Origin: Bacteroidales bacterium
GTDB taxonomy: Bacteria; Bacteroidota; Bacteroidia; Bacteroidales; VadinHA17
NCBI GenBank assembly: GCA_027028505.1
Contig: JALVJE010000071.1
Location: 1 to 38,733, forward strand
Length of the DNA stretch: 38,733 nt
Direction: 5' to 3'
The translations under genes and the position numbers were made by a program. This document shows, one piece after another, positions 22,612 through 31,655 of this stretch. The notes beneath the pieces are model-generated. The model was given only the letters and a program-made list of their open reading frames with translations, did not search any database and was not told the origin of the DNA. The stretch's first letter is position 1, and every line of letters starts with the position of its first letter.

Positions 22612-22778
22612 CTCCTCACGGACCCTTTTGAGGGGCACCTTCCATCCCGAAAAGCCGGACTGCCTGCTTTGTCGGTTATGCGATGTTATGTAAGACTTTT
22701 CGATGGGATTGTTCGTCGCTGCGCTCCTCACGGACCCTTTTGGAGGCCCCCTCCAACCCCCGAAAGCCGCATACCTGC
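22612..22778. repeat. direct repeat pair around CTCCTCACGGACC
   Basis: The 19-nt string CTCCTCACGGACCCTTTTG occurs at 22612-22630 and 22724-22742. Each copy is followed about 20 nt later by CCGAAA(A)GCCG and a CCTGC block, so a unit of about 55 nt is repeated with divergence. No ORF is supported. Confidence 0.6.
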
Positions 22779-22831
22779 GGTATTGACCGGCTTTTTCCGT
22801 CCTGCCCCGTCCGCAAGCGGCCGGTCAGGAC

Positions 22832-22863
22832 AAAAAAAGCCGCTTCCTTACGGAAACGGCTTT
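22832..22863 (-). terminator. rho-independent terminator of tRNA-His
   Basis: On the minus strand a stem GCCGTTTCC/GGAAGCGGC with a GTAA loop is followed by seven T residues. It starts about 10 nt after the 3' end of the tRNA. A textbook intrinsic terminator for that gene. Confidence 0.8.
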
Positions 22864-22872
22864 CGGGGGTTG

Positions 22873-22947
22873 GGTGGAAGATGGGACTCGAACCCACGAC
22901 TCCTGGAACCACAATCCAGTGCTCTAACCAACTGAGCTACATCCACC
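22873..22947 (-). tRNA. tRNA-His (GTG anticodon)
   Basis: Full cloverleaf on the minus strand: acceptor GGTGGATG including the extra 5' G (position -1) typical of tRNA-His, paired to the discriminator C73. D arm GCTC...GAGC, anticodon stem CTGGA/TCCAG with loop TTGTGGT (anticodon GTG), T arm GTGGG TTCGAGT CCCAT. The 3' CCA is not encoded and must be added. One acceptor-stem position (6-67) would be a T-T mismatch. Promoter at 22986-23014, terminator at 22832-22863, so it is a single-gene unit. Confidence 0.95.
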
Positions 22948-22985
22948 GTATATCACAGCAAAAGAACATTCTCTTTTAGGGCATG

Positions 22986-23014
22986 CAAAGATAAGGATAT
23001 TTTTATTTTTCAAA
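22986..23014 (-). promoter_or_regulatory. promoter of tRNA-His (TTTG-17-TATCTTTG)
   Basis: Minus-strand TATCTTTG (22986-22993) with TTTG (23011-23014) 17 nt upstream fits the Bacteroidota -7/-33 arrangement, slightly short. It lies 39 nt before the mature 5' end of the tRNA in a strongly AT-rich segment. Confidence 0.6.
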
Positions 23015-23157
23015 AAATAATCATCCTGCTTAAAAAGATGCGGTGGAAGATTTTCATGTCCCTGTATTTTACAGATTGAATTATTCTTAGTATTTTACAG
23101 TTGTGAAATGAGATAACCACTTCTTCGCTTGAATATTAACCTGAAACACCTTCACCT

Positions 23158-24123
23158 ATGGCACTTTCACGCAGAGATTTCTTACGCAACGCTGTTCTGA
23201 CGGGTGCCGGGGCAGCGCTGGCTCCCTCCCTCCTCAGCTCCTGCACGGACGGTTCCGGTCTTTTTTTCAAGATTTCCCTGGCCCAGTGGTCGCTCCACAG
23301 GGCTTTTTTTGGCGAACCTATTCACTGGGAACTCCTGCAGACGGACCCGGATGCGATCCTGCAGGGTAAACTGGACCCGCTCGATTTCCCGGTCATCGCC
23401 CGCCGCGATTATGGCATTGATGCGGTGGAGTATGTGAACACCTTTTATTTTTCCAAGGCCCGTGACAAGAAATACCTGACGGAGCTGAAAAAACGCAGTG
23501 AGGGCGAGGGGGTGTACAATAACCTGATCATGTGTGACGCCGAAGGCAATCTCGGCGATCCGGATCCGGAGAAGAGACAGCAGGCGGTGGAGAACCATCA
23601 CAAATGGGTGGAAGCCGCCGCTTTCCTGGGATGCCGGCACATACGGGTGAATGCCCGCAGCCAGGGTAGCTGGGATGAGCAGATGAAACTGGCTGCCGAA
23701 GGCCTCAGGAAACTATGTGAGTATGCGGATCCATACAATATCAATATACTGGTGGAGAATCACGGGGGGCTCTCCAGCAACGGCGAGTGGTTGACGGGAG
23801 TGATGAAGATGGTGGATCATCCCCGTATCGGGACGCTGCCGGATTTCGGGAATTTCCGCATTAGCGAAACCGAGACCTACGACCGCTACAAAGGCGTGAA
23901 GGAGATGATGCCCTGGGCCAAAGGGGTCAGCGCCAAGACGCATGATTTCGATGCAAAAGGCAATGAGAAGGAGATGGATTACTACCGGCTGCTCAAGATC
24001 GTTAAGGACGCCGGATACCGGGATTATATCGGCATAGAGTATGAAGGGAGCCTGCTGAGTGAGGATGAAGGTATCCGGGCTACAAAAGCATTGCTGGAGA
24101 GAACGGGTGCGAGGCTGAGCTGA
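23158..24123 (+). CDS. secreted sugar phosphate isomerase/epimerase-like TIM-barrel protein
   Basis: 321 residues. The N-terminus combines a Tat motif (LSRRDFLRN, residues 3-11) with a lipobox ending in LLSSC, so it is probably exported folded and lipidated. The rest is a xylose-isomerase-like TIM barrel (AP endonuclease family 2): [12 protein letters not shown] at strand one, [22 protein letters not shown] with a metal-ligand Glu near 200, [10 protein letters not shown] with Asp, KTHDFD with His262, and YIGIEYEGS with Glu. These residues form the usual metal site. Exported members of this group in Bacteroidota are thought to act on carbohydrates; the substrate is unknown. It stands alone between tRNA-His and the flippase. 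Confidence 0.85.
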   Translation: MALSRRDFLRNAVLTGAGAALAPSLLSSCTDGSGLFFKISLAQWSLHRAFFGEPIHWELLQTDPDAILQGKLDPLDFPVIARRDYGIDAVEYVNTFYFSKARDKKYLTELKKRSEGEGVYNNLIMCDAEGNLGDPDPEKRQQAVENHHKWVEAAAFLGCRHIRVNARSQGSWDEQMKLAAEGLRKLCEYADPYNINILVENHGGLSSNGEWLTGVMKMVDHPRIGTLPDFGNFRISETETYDRYKGVKEMMPWAKGVSAKTHDFDAKGNEKEMDYYRLLKIVKDAGYRDYIGIEYEGSLLSEDEGIRATKALLERTGARLS

Positions 24124-24265
24124 GACTTCTCAGGCGGGATGGTCCGGGAGGCGGACCCTCCGGGATGGCCGGGGAAAATTCTATCCAGGGAAAGATCTTT
24201 TTCCGGGATAGGCATGTATTTTGCATGGCTCTTAAATTAAATGCACTTTTACAAAAAATCCTGCG

Positions 24266-25609
24266 TTGAAGTTTCCAAAGCTGTTAAATAATATTTCAGG
24301 GCTCCAGCTGTACCAGATCATGCGGTTCAGCGCCTTCCTGTTCATCAGCATTATCTTCACGAAGATAGGTCTCAGCAAGCATGACATCGGTCTTTTTGAG
24401 GTGTTCATGTTCATCGCCAGCATCGTCAGCTTTTTCTGGGTGAGCGGTCTGGTGCAGTCGTTCCTGCCCCTGTATCACAGCAACCATACGTATGATGTGA
24501 CGGGGGAGCACGAAGAGGAGAGATCACCCGAGATCTTCAATGCTTTCCTGTTATTGTCCTTTTTCAGTTTTGTGGCTTTCGTTTTCGGGTTGATCATCAA
24601 GCACAATTTTTCGGTCTTTCACATCCATGGTAACGTGCCTTTTTTCAATTTGTTGCTGTTGTACGTTCTGCTCAGCAACCCTACGATCCTGGTGGAATAC
24701 ATCTATCTTCTGAAGAACAAGCCGGGGATGATCGTGCGTTACGGGGCGATCACCTATCTGATACAGCTGGCCATCGTGACCCTGCCGGTGGTCTTCGGCA
24801 AGCCGATCATCTGGGCCATCTATGGCATGCTGGCGACGGTTGTCATGCGCTTTGTCTGGCTGGGGGTGTTGCTGGTACGCTATGCCGAGTTCCGTATATC
24901 CGTTCCTTTCATGCGGGAGCATCTCTCCCTGGGGGCTCCGTTGATCCTGAGCACCCTGCTCAGCGGATCGGCCCAGTACCTTGACGGGGTGATCGTCACC
25001 AGCAAGTTCTCGGCCGATACTTTTGCCGTTTTCCGTTACGGGGCCAAGGAGCTGCCCCTGACCCTTATGCTGGCGGCAGGTCTGAGCAATGCCATGCTGC
25101 CTGAGTTTGGGCGGAAAGACCGGTTCAGGGAAAACCTGAGGAAACTGCGGCACAAGTCCATGCGCCTGATGAACACCCTCTTCCCCCTCTCCATCGTCAT
25201 CATGCTCTTCAGCCGCTGGCTTTACGTGCATATCTTTACACCCGCCTTCATCCGCAGTGCCGATGTTTTCATGGTTTACCTGATGCTGATCATCCCGCGT
25301 CTCGTTTTTCCGCAGACAATTCTCATCGGGGAGAAGAAGACCCGGGTCGTGCTGGTTGCCTCGTTCATAGGCGTCATTTTCAATATAATCCTGAGTCTCT
25401 ACCTGTTGCAGTTCTACAATGTGGTGGGTATCGCCCTGGCCACGGTCGTTGTATTTATCTTTGAAAAGGGCCTCCTGATCTTTTACCTTTATGTGAAAGA
25501 AGGAATATCTCCGGGGCAATACATTCCCGTGAAGCATGTGCTTGCCTGGTCGGCGCTGATCATCCTGGAATTTGTTCTGATCGACCACCGTATCATCAAT
25601 CTGGTATAG
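24266..25609 (+). CDS. polysaccharide flippase (Wzx/MOP-type) family protein
   Basis: About 447 residues, polytopic (12-14 predicted helices), resembling lipopolysaccharide/oligosaccharide flippases of the MOP exporter superfamily, which move lipid-linked sugars across the inner membrane. Characteristic: a short N-terminal helix then IMRFSAFLFISIIFTKIGLSKHDIGLFEVFMFIASIVSFFWVSGL, the conserved middle LGAPLILSTLLSGSAQYLDGVIVTSKFSADTFAVFRYGAKELPL, and basic loops. The start is a TTG at 24266; the next in-frame ATG (24320) would cut into helix one, so the TTG is preferred with moderate certainty. Neighbouring genes are not sugar genes, so its partners are elsewhere. Confidence 0.82.
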   Translation: MKFPKLLNNISGLQLYQIMRFSAFLFISIIFTKIGLSKHDIGLFEVFMFIASIVSFFWVSGLVQSFLPLYHSNHTYDVTGEHEEERSPEIFNAFLLLSFFSFVAFVFGLIIKHNFSVFHIHGNVPFFNLLLLYVLLSNPTILVEYIYLLKNKPGMIVRYGAITYLIQLAIVTLPVVFGKPIIWAIYGMLATVVMRFVWLGVLLVRYAEFRISVPFMREHLSLGAPLILSTLLSGSAQYLDGVIVTSKFSADTFAVFRYGAKELPLTLMLAAGLSNAMLPEFGRKDRFRENLRKLRHKSMRLMNTLFPLSIVIMLFSRWLYVHIFTPAFIRSADVFMVYLMLIIPRLVFPQTILIGEKKTRVVLVASFIGVIFNIILSLYLLQFYNVVGIALATVVVFIFEKGLLIFYLYVKEGISPGQYIPVKHVLAWSALIILEFVLIDHRIINLV

Positions 25610-25665
25610 ATTTTGTAGCTTCCTGCCTGCCCTCGCGGGAGGGTATAGATTTCGAATGAAACTTA

Positions 25666-25673
25666 TATCTTTG
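25666..25673 (+). promoter_or_regulatory. putative -7 box (TATCTTTG) for the BI-1 gene
   Basis: TATCTTTG is an exact TAnnTTTG match 30 nt upstream of the ATG at 25704; no -33 box recognised. Confidence 0.5.
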
Positions 25674-25703
25674 CAGGATCAGTTTGTCAAAAAAAAATGA
25701 ACT

Positions 25704-26450
25704 ATGAATACAGTAGCAGCGAGCGGCAATCCCGCTCTCAATGAGAAGGTTTTTAAGAAATATGCGATAGGTGCCGACCGGGAAGTGATGACGGTCGGAG
25801 GGACGGTCAACAAGACCTTTCTTTTGTTCTTACTGCTCATCGCCTCGGCGGCGTGGGTATGGAACCGGTTTGTGACTACCGGCGGAGGTACGGGCCTGAT
25901 GTGGGTTGGGTTTATCGGTGGTTTCATCCTGGCAATGATCACTGCCTTCAAGGTGGAGTGGTCGCCATATACGGCGCCGGTGTATGCGGTTTTCGAGGGG
26001 CTGGCCCTGGGTGGACTCTCTGCTTTTTTTGAGGCGATGTATCCCGGTATCGTGATGAAAGCCGTGGCGCTGACTTTCGGCGTTTTCTTCATGATGCTTT
26101 TCCTCTACCGGTCGCAGATCATCAAGCCTACCCAGCGTTTTACCATGGGAGTAGTGGCTGCCACCGGCGGTATTGCGCTGGTCTATCTGGTGAGCTGGAT
26201 CGCCTCCCTGTTCGGAGCCTCCCTGGGTTTTCTCAACAGCGGCTCCGGCCTCTCCATCGGCCTGAGCCTTTTTATCGTAGGCATCGCGGCACTCAATCTG
26301 GTGCTGGATTTTGCCTTTATTGACCGGGCCTCGGCCGCCGGCGCTCCGAAATTTATGGAGTGGTATGGAGGATTCGGGCTGATGGTCACCCTGGTATGGC
26401 TTTATATTGAGATCCTGAGGCTCCTGGCCAACCTGGCCAACCGCCAGTGA
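25704..26450 (+). CDS. Bax inhibitor-1/YccA family membrane protein
   Basis: 248 residues with about seven transmembrane helices from residue 35 on (FLLFLLLIASAAWVW, LMWVGFIGGFILAMITAF, YTAPVYAVFEGLALGGLSAFFEAMYPG, and so on). The family trait is the acidic, charged last segment and the NLVLDFAFIDRASAAGAPKFMEWYGGFGLMVTLVWLYIEILRLL ending, which includes the conserved aspartates of BI-1/YetJ-type proteins. Prokaryotic members such as YetJ leak calcium in a pH-dependent way, and YccA in E. coli modulates FtsH. An ftsH gene lies 9.6 kb downstream, but a link here is only conjecture. Monocistronic by position. Confidence 0.9.
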   Translation: MNTVAASGNPALNEKVFKKYAIGADREVMTVGGTVNKTFLLFLLLIASAAWVWNRFVTTGGGTGLMWVGFIGGFILAMITAFKVEWSPYTAPVYAVFEGLALGGLSAFFEAMYPGIVMKAVALTFGVFFMMLFLYRSQIIKPTQRFTMGVVAATGGIALVYLVSWIASLFGASLGFLNSGSGLSIGLSLFIVGIAALNLVLDFAFIDRASAAGAPKFMEWYGGFGLMVTLVWLYIEILRLLANLANRQ

Positions 26451-26512
26451 TCCTTCTCCTGCCCGGGTGGGTGTAATATCCTCCGGTGGGATAAAAACAG
26501 AAAAAAAAGCAC

Positions 26513-27982
26513 ATGAGAGAGACAGAGAAACATTTTGAACCTTTCAAAAAGAATGTCATCGGGAATGACTTTGTGTATGAGACCCCTTACGGTCCGCAGA
26601 AGCTGAAATATTTTGACTGGATCGCCGGAGGGCGCCTTTACCGGCCCATCGAAGAGAAGATCAGCGACACCTTCGGGCCCTATGTGGCCAACACCCATAC
26701 CGAGACGAGCGAGACAGGTACGCTGATGACCCATGCCTACCATTATGCCCATCAGGTGGTCAAAGAACATGTGAATGCCGGTCCCGGCGATGTCATCCTG
26801 ACCCCCGGCTTTGGCATGACAGCGGCTGTGGTCAAGCTGCAGCGTATCCTGGGCCTCAAAGGGTGTGGCATCATGTCGCGCGGGGAATGTATCCACAAGG
26901 TGGAGAAGCCGGTGGTTTTCATCACCCATATGGAACACCATTCCAACCACACCTCCTGGCTGGAGACCAATGCCGAGGTGGTGGTGATCCCCCCGGGGCC
27001 TGGCAACCTGGTGGAACCAGCCGAATTGGAAAAACTGCTGGAGAAATATAAAGACCGCAAGCTGAAAATAGGTGCTTTTACGGCGGCTTCCAACATTACC
27101 GGTGTGATCCCTCCCTATTATGATCTGGCCCGGCTGATGCACCTGCATGGCGGTTATGCTTTTGTGGATTTCGCAGCTTCGGCCCCCTATGTGGATATAG
27201 ATATGCATCCGGAGGATCCTCTGATGAAACTGGATGCCATCTATTTTTCACCCCATAAGTTCCTGGGAGGTCCGGGAGCTTCGGGCGTCCTTATTTTCGA
27301 TTCGGCCATGTACCACAACATCGCGCCGGATCAGCCGGGGGGCGGTACGGTCGACTGGACCAACCCTTGGGGGGAGTATAAGTACATGGATGACATCGAG
27401 ATGCGTGAGGACGGTGGCACACCCGGCTTTATTGAAGCTTTCCGTACGGCCCTGGCCATCCGGCTGAAAGAGAAGATGGGCACGGATATGATCGCCCGCC
27501 GCGAGGAGGAGATCATCCCCGAAGCCATGCGTAGGTTGCGCAACATACCCGGGATCCATGTCCTTGCCGATAATGTGGAAAAACGGATCGGGGCGGTATC
27601 TTTTTATCATGACACGGTCCATTACAACCTGATCGTAAAACTGCTGAGCGATCGTTATGGTATACAGGTGCGGGGTGGATGTGCCTGCGCCGGCACCTAT
27701 GGTCATATCCTGCTGGGCATTGACCAGGAGGAGTCACACCGCATTGCCGCGATGATCGAGCAGGGTGATCTCTCCAAAAAACCCGGGTTTGTGCGCTGGA
27801 GCATCCATCCTACCCTGACCGACGAGGAGATAGACTATTTTGCAACAGCCATCGAAGAGATCGTGGCGAAGGCGGATGAGTGGGGGAAAGATTACACCTA
27901 TGATAAACATACCAACGAGTTCACTCATTATGCCGATAAGGGGGAGAAAAAAGAACAGGTGAAAGCGTGGTTCGAACTGTGA
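26513..27982 (+). CDS. class V aminotransferase-like PLP enzyme (cysteine desulfurase-like)
   Basis: 489 residues, fold-type I PLP enzyme of the class V group. The Schiff-base lysine is Lys249 in YFSPHKFLGGPGAS; the PLP-binding Asp is in YAFVDFAASAP. The segment RGGCACAGTYGH (Cys390 and Cys392) recalls the catalytic cysteine loop of cysteine desulfurases and selenocysteine lyases. The HTETSETGTLMTHAYHYAHQVVKEHVNAG opening is typical of a distinct subfamily often simply annotated as aminotransferase class V. It is longer than SufS (about 410) because of extra N- and C-terminal segments. Whether it releases sulfur from cysteine is not shown. No suf or isc genes are nearby. Confidence 0.85.
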   Translation: MRETEKHFEPFKKNVIGNDFVYETPYGPQKLKYFDWIAGGRLYRPIEEKISDTFGPYVANTHTETSETGTLMTHAYHYAHQVVKEHVNAGPGDVILTPGFGMTAAVVKLQRILGLKGCGIMSRGECIHKVEKPVVFITHMEHHSNHTSWLETNAEVVVIPPGPGNLVEPAELEKLLEKYKDRKLKIGAFTAASNITGVIPPYYDLARLMHLHGGYAFVDFAASAPYVDIDMHPEDPLMKLDAIYFSPHKFLGGPGASGVLIFDSAMYHNIAPDQPGGGTVDWTNPWGEYKYMDDIEMREDGGTPGFIEAFRTALAIRLKEKMGTDMIARREEEIIPEAMRRLRNIPGIHVLADNVEKRIGAVSFYHDTVHYNLIVKLLSDRYGIQVRGGCACAGTYGHILLGIDQEESHRIAAMIEQGDLSKKPGFVRWSIHPTLTDEEIDYFATAIEEIVAKADEWGKDYTYDKHTNEFTHYADKGEKKEQVKAWFEL

Positions 27983-28023
27983 TCCCCCGGCATTTCGCAG
28001 GAGGAAAAAATAAATGCAGGCTG

Positions 28024-28055
28024 TTTGGTAAAGTTGTAAACAATATATATCTTTG
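28024..28055 (+). promoter_or_regulatory. promoter of rpmE2 (TTTG-20-TATCTTTG)
   Basis: TTTG at 28024-28027, 20 nt, then TATCTTTG at 28048-28055, close to the Bacteroidota consensus TTTG-N19-TAnnTTTG. The rpmE2 ATG follows 32 nt later. Confidence 0.65.
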
Positions 28056-28087
28056 CAACCCTGAAAAAATGCACTAAGATTAAGGAA

Positions 28088-28354
28088 ATGAAAGAGGGAA
28101 TACATCCGAAGAATTACAGGCTTGTGGTCTTCAAGGACATGTCCAACGGGTTTACGTTCATGACACGTTCCACGGCTCCGTCAAAGGAAACCATCAAGAT
28201 GGATGATGGCAAGGAATATCCTTTGATCAAACTGGAGATCACCAGCACATCGCATCCTTTTTATACGGGTAAGATGAAGCTGGTCGATACTGCCGGTCGT
28301 GTGGATAAATATATGAACCGTTACAAGAAGCATCTCGACAACAAGAAAAAATAG
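28088..28354 (+). CDS. rpmE2: 50S ribosomal protein L31 type B
   Basis: 88 residues, matching type B L31: [21 protein letters not shown] at the start, [31 protein letters not shown] in the middle, and a basic tail with [12 protein letters not shown]. It lacks the zinc-binding cysteines of type A L31, as expected for the type B form. It has its own promoter (28024-28055) and terminator (28376-28407), so it is a single-gene unit. Confidence 0.96.
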   Translation: MKEGIHPKNYRLVVFKDMSNGFTFMTRSTAPSKETIKMDDGKEYPLIKLEITSTSHPFYTGKMKLVDTAGRVDKYMNRYKKHLDNKKK

Positions 28355-28375
28355 AGATCCCAGGATCATCCAAGG

Positions 28376-28407
28376 AGAAGCCGCCTGGTAACAGACGGCT
28401 TCTTTTT
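28376..28407 (+). terminator. rho-independent terminator after rpmE2
   Basis: Stem AGAAGCCG/CGGCTTCT (28376-28383 and 28396-28403) with a 12-nt loop, followed by a run of T (28403-28407). It lies 21 nt after the rpmE2 stop. Confidence 0.85.
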
Positions 28408-28485
28408 GCTGGATGAGGGTGTGTTGGCAGGTGTTATCAACAGAAGGGCAAAACTTTGAAGCAGAACAAAAACAAGGTGAAAGAA

Positions 28486-30885
28486 ATGTTTTTCTCTTCT
28501 TCGCTGGAAGAGGAGCAGGGAGGGATCATCCAGTTGATCTCCGAAGAGGAGGAGATGGATGATCCGGATCTGCAGATCCCCGAGCCCCTGCCTGTCCTGC
28601 CCCTGCGCAATACGGTCCTTTTCCCGGGCGTGGTGCTCCCCATCAGTGTGGGGCGTGACAAGAGCCTGCGTCTGGTGAAGGAGGCATACCGCAAAGACCG
28701 GATCATCGGCACCCTGTCGCAGAAAGACCCCGGCGTGGAAGATCCTGCCTACGAGGACATCAACCTCATCGGCACGGTGGCTTATATCCTGAAGATCCTG
28801 GAGATGCCCGACGGCGGTACCACGGCGATCATCCAGGGCAAGAGCCGTTTCGGGGTGGAGAAATGGCTGGCCAGTGATCCTTATTTTACGGTAAAGGCGC
28901 AAAAGCTTGAGGAGACCTATCCTCCCGAAGGGGACCAGGAGTTTGAGGCGCTGGTGCATGCCCTGAAAGATCTCTCACTGAAAGTGATCAACCTCTCTTC
29001 CCATATCCCCCAGGAGGCTTCTTTTGCCGTCAAGAACATTGAAAGCCCCAAATTCCTTATCAATTTCATCAGCGCCAATGCCAATGTCAAGAATTCCGAT
29101 AAGCAGCGGCTCCTCGATATCAGCGATCTGAAACAACGGGCGGTGCTCCTGCTGGAGTTCCTGACGCGTGAGGTGCAGATGCTTGAGCTGAAAAGTGACA
29201 TCGAGGCGAAGGTCAAGATGGATATGGAACAGCAGCAGCGTGAGTACCTGCTGCACCAGCAGATGAAGACCATCCAGGACGAGTTGGGCGGCAGCCCCAT
29301 GGAGCAGGAGATCGAAGAGCTGAAACAGCGGGCGGCTGAGAAGAAGTGGAGCAAGGAGGTGGCGAAGGTGTTCGAAAAAGAGCTGGACAAGCTGCAGCGT
29401 ATGAACCCGGCCGTGGGTGAGTACTCGGTGCAGATGAACTACCTGCAGACGCTCCTGGACCTCCCCTGGAACGAATATACGGAGGACAACTTTGACCTGA
29501 GAAGGGCTGAAAAGATCCTCAACGAGGATCATTATGGGCTGGAGAAAGTAAAAGACCGCATCCTGGAACATCTGGCCGTGCTGAAGCTGAAAGGGGATAT
29601 GAAATCCCCCATCCTGTGTCTGTATGGTCCTCCGGGTGTAGGGAAAACCTCTCTCGGTAAATCCGTGGCACGGGCCCTCGGTCGTAATTTCGTACGTATG
29701 TCGCTGGGCGGGCTGCACGACGAAGCAGAGATCAGGGGACACCGCAAGACCTACATAGGTGCCATGCCGGGCCGTATCATCCAGAACATCCGGAGAGCCA
29801 GATCTTCCAACCCCGTTTTCATCCTGGATGAGATCGACAAGATCGGCTCCGATTTCAAGGGGGATCCCTCTCATGCCCTGCTGGAGGTGCTGGACCCCGA
29901 GCAGAACAGCGCTTTTTATGATAATTTCCTGGAGCTGGAGTATGATCTCTCCCGCGTGCTTTTCATCGCCACTGCCAACTCGACAGCCACCATCAGTGCG
30001 GCCCTGCGTGACCGGATGGAGATGATCGAGATCAGCGGATATATCGTGGAGGAGAAGGTGGAGATCGCCCGGCGTCATCTGATCCCCAAACAGCTGGAGA
30101 ACCATGGCCTGAGTCGGAAGGATCTTTTCTTCCCCAAAAAGGTGATCGAGGACATGGTCGTTAACTATACCCGTGAGTCGGGGGTGCGTACCCTCGAAAA
30201 GCGGATCGCCCAGGTGATACGCCGTGTGGCGCGGAAAAAAGCTTTCGGCGAGGAGGTGCCCCGCAAACTGACCGTCGAAGATATCCGGGAATATCTCGGG
30301 AAACCCATGTTCTTCAAGGACGTATATCAGGGTAACGAGATCCCCGGTGTGGTGACGGGCCTGGCCTGGACGCCCGTGGGCGGCGAGATCCTGTTCGTGG
30401 AGACCAGCCTCAGCAAAGGCAAGGGTAAGCTTACCCTCACCGGTAATCTGGGAGAGGTGATGAAGGAGTCGGCTGTCATTGCCCTGGAATGGGTGCGGTC
30501 GCATGCCGGCTATCTGGGGATCGAAAATAATATCAGCGAAGAGTATGATTTTCATATTCATGTGCCGGAAGGGGCCATCCCCAAGGACGGGCCTTCCGCC
30601 GGCATCACCATGGTGGTCTCCCTCGCCTCAGCGCTCACAGGCCGTAAGGTGAGGAAAGGCGTGGCCATGACGGGCGAGATCACCCTCCGGGGCAAGGTGC
30701 TGCCCGTGGGCGGTATCAAAGAGAAGATCCTCGCCGCCAAAAGAGCCAACATCAAAGAGATCATCCTCTCCAAAGAGAATAAAAAAGATATCGATGAGAT
30801 CAACGATATCTACCTGAAAGGGCTCTCCTTCCATTATGTGGAAACCATCCGGGACGTTCTGGACCATGCACTGCTGAAGAAATAG
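28486..30885 (+). CDS. lon: ATP-dependent Lon protease
   Basis: About 799 residues from the ATG at 28486; a TTG at 28456 would add ten. Lon degrades damaged and regulatory proteins in the cytoplasm. Order: N-terminal substrate domain beginning [18 protein letters not shown], helical linker with [30 protein letters not shown]+ domain with Walker [10 protein letters not shown] (about 381) and Walker [12 protein letters not shown], and the C-terminal protease domain. The catalytic dyad is Ser in [11 protein letters not shown] (about 704) and Lys in [14 protein letters not shown] (about 745). The TAG stop overlaps the first word of the GTTCAC heptad array. Either start leaves the domains intact. 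Confidence 0.97.
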   Translation: MFFSSSLEEEQGGIIQLISEEEEMDDPDLQIPEPLPVLPLRNTVLFPGVVLPISVGRDKSLRLVKEAYRKDRIIGTLSQKDPGVEDPAYEDINLIGTVAYILKILEMPDGGTTAIIQGKSRFGVEKWLASDPYFTVKAQKLEETYPPEGDQEFEALVHALKDLSLKVINLSSHIPQEASFAVKNIESPKFLINFISANANVKNSDKQRLLDISDLKQRAVLLLEFLTREVQMLELKSDIEAKVKMDMEQQQREYLLHQQMKTIQDELGGSPMEQEIEELKQRAAEKKWSKEVAKVFEKELDKLQRMNPAVGEYSVQMNYLQTLLDLPWNEYTEDNFDLRRAEKILNEDHYGLEKVKDRILEHLAVLKLKGDMKSPILCLYGPPGVGKTSLGKSVARALGRNFVRMSLGGLHDEAEIRGHRKTYIGAMPGRIIQNIRRARSSNPVFILDEIDKIGSDFKGDPSHALLEVLDPEQNSAFYDNFLELEYDLSRVLFIATANSTATISAALRDRMEMIEISGYIVEEKVEIARRHLIPKQLENHGLSRKDLFFPKKVIEDMVVNYTRESGVRTLEKRIAQVIRRVARKKAFGEEVPRKLTVEDIREYLGKPMFFKDVYQGNEIPGVVTGLAWTPVGGEILFVETSLSKGKGKLTLTGNLGEVMKESAVIALEWVRSHAGYLGIENNISEEYDFHIHVPEGAIPKDGPSAGITMVVSLASALTGRKVRKGVAMTGEITLRGKVLPVGGIKEKILAAKRANIKEIILSKENKKDIDEINDIYLKGLSFHYVETIRDVLDHALLKK

Positions 30886-31101
30886 TTCACAGTTCACAGT
30901 TCACAGTTCACAGTTCACGGTTCACGGTTCACGGTTCACAGTTCACGGTTCACGGTTCACAGTTCACGGTTCACGGTTCACGGTTCACGGTTCACAGTTC
31001 ACGGTTCACGGTTCACGGTTCACAGTTCATAGTTTTTAGTTTCAAGCTTCGAGCTTCCCCGTCCGACCGGCGGTCGTCCGGGCGGGGAGCTTCAAGCTTC
31101 A
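30885..31101 (+). repeat. GTTCACA/GTTCACG heptad array with nested palindrome
   Basis: Twenty perfect 7-nt units from 30885 (the G of the lon TAG stop) to 31024. All are GTTCACA or GTTCACG; nine of the first eleven are split about evenly, and G-type words prevail later. GTTCATA, GTTTTTA, GTTTCAA and GCTTCGA words follow (to 31052). Then GCTTC (31053-31057) is interrupted by a 30-bp GC-rich imperfect palindrome (31058-31087), after which GCTTCAA and GCTTCAT resume. Fills almost the whole 283-nt gap between lon and coaD. Confidence 0.88.
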
Positions 31102-31168
31102 TCCTTTGTTTTTCTCTCCCGGATAAAATTGTTACCTTTCGGTACTGTTTAGGATAATTTCTGGTATC

Positions 31169-31642
31169 ATGGAAAAGATAGCGGTTTTTCCGGGTTCTTT
31201 TGATCCCTTCACACTGGGGCATGAATCGATCGTGCGGCGGGGTCTGCAGATCTTCGATAAGATCATTGTGGCCATCGGTACCAACACGGAAAAAGCAGAC
31301 TATTTCCCGCTGGAGACACGGCTGGGGTGGATCCGCAAAGTCTTTGCCGGCGAACCCCGTATAGAGGTGGCTTCCTACAACAGTCTGACGGTGGATTTTT
31401 GTAAAAAGGCGGGTGCCCGTTTTTTGTTACGCGGACTGCGCACGGCCGCCGACTTCGAATATGAACGCGCCATTGCACAGGTGAACCATGCCATGGAGAA
31501 AGATATAGAGGTGGTCTTTCTGCTCACCCTTCCGGAACATACCTTCATCAATTCCACGCTGGTGCGGGAGGTGATCAAATACGGCGGCGATGCTTCTAAG
31601 TTCGTCCCTGCCGCCATCGATCTGAAAGAGGCGGAAAAATGA
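31169..31642 (+). CDS. coaD: phosphopantetheine adenylyltransferase
   Basis: 157-residue CoaD, joining ATP and 4'-phosphopantetheine to dephospho-CoA in coenzyme A synthesis. The nucleotidyltransferase motif FPGSFDPFTLGHESIV (residues 7-22) includes the TxGH signature. RGLRTAADFEYERAIAQVN is the substrate helix, and the second nucleotide motif is the STLVREV stretch of FINSTLVREVIKYGGD. Length is normal for the family. It starts 283 nt after lon, beyond the heptad array. A TACCTTTC box near 31132 is a weak promoter candidate. The next gene starts 13 nt after its stop. Confidence 0.97.
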   Translation: MEKIAVFPGSFDPFTLGHESIVRRGLQIFDKIIVAIGTNTEKADYFPLETRLGWIRKVFAGEPRIEVASYNSLTVDFCKKAGARFLLRGLRTAADFEYERAIAQVNHAMEKDIEVVFLLTLPEHTFINSTLVREVIKYGGDASKFVPAAIDLKEAEK

Positions 31643-31655
31643 CATTTGCCGGACC

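Noticed and set aside
30885-31024. CRISPR array or telomere-like repeat
   Set aside because: Units are 7 nt with no spacers, and no cas genes are near; the site is an internal chromosomal gap, so neither fits.
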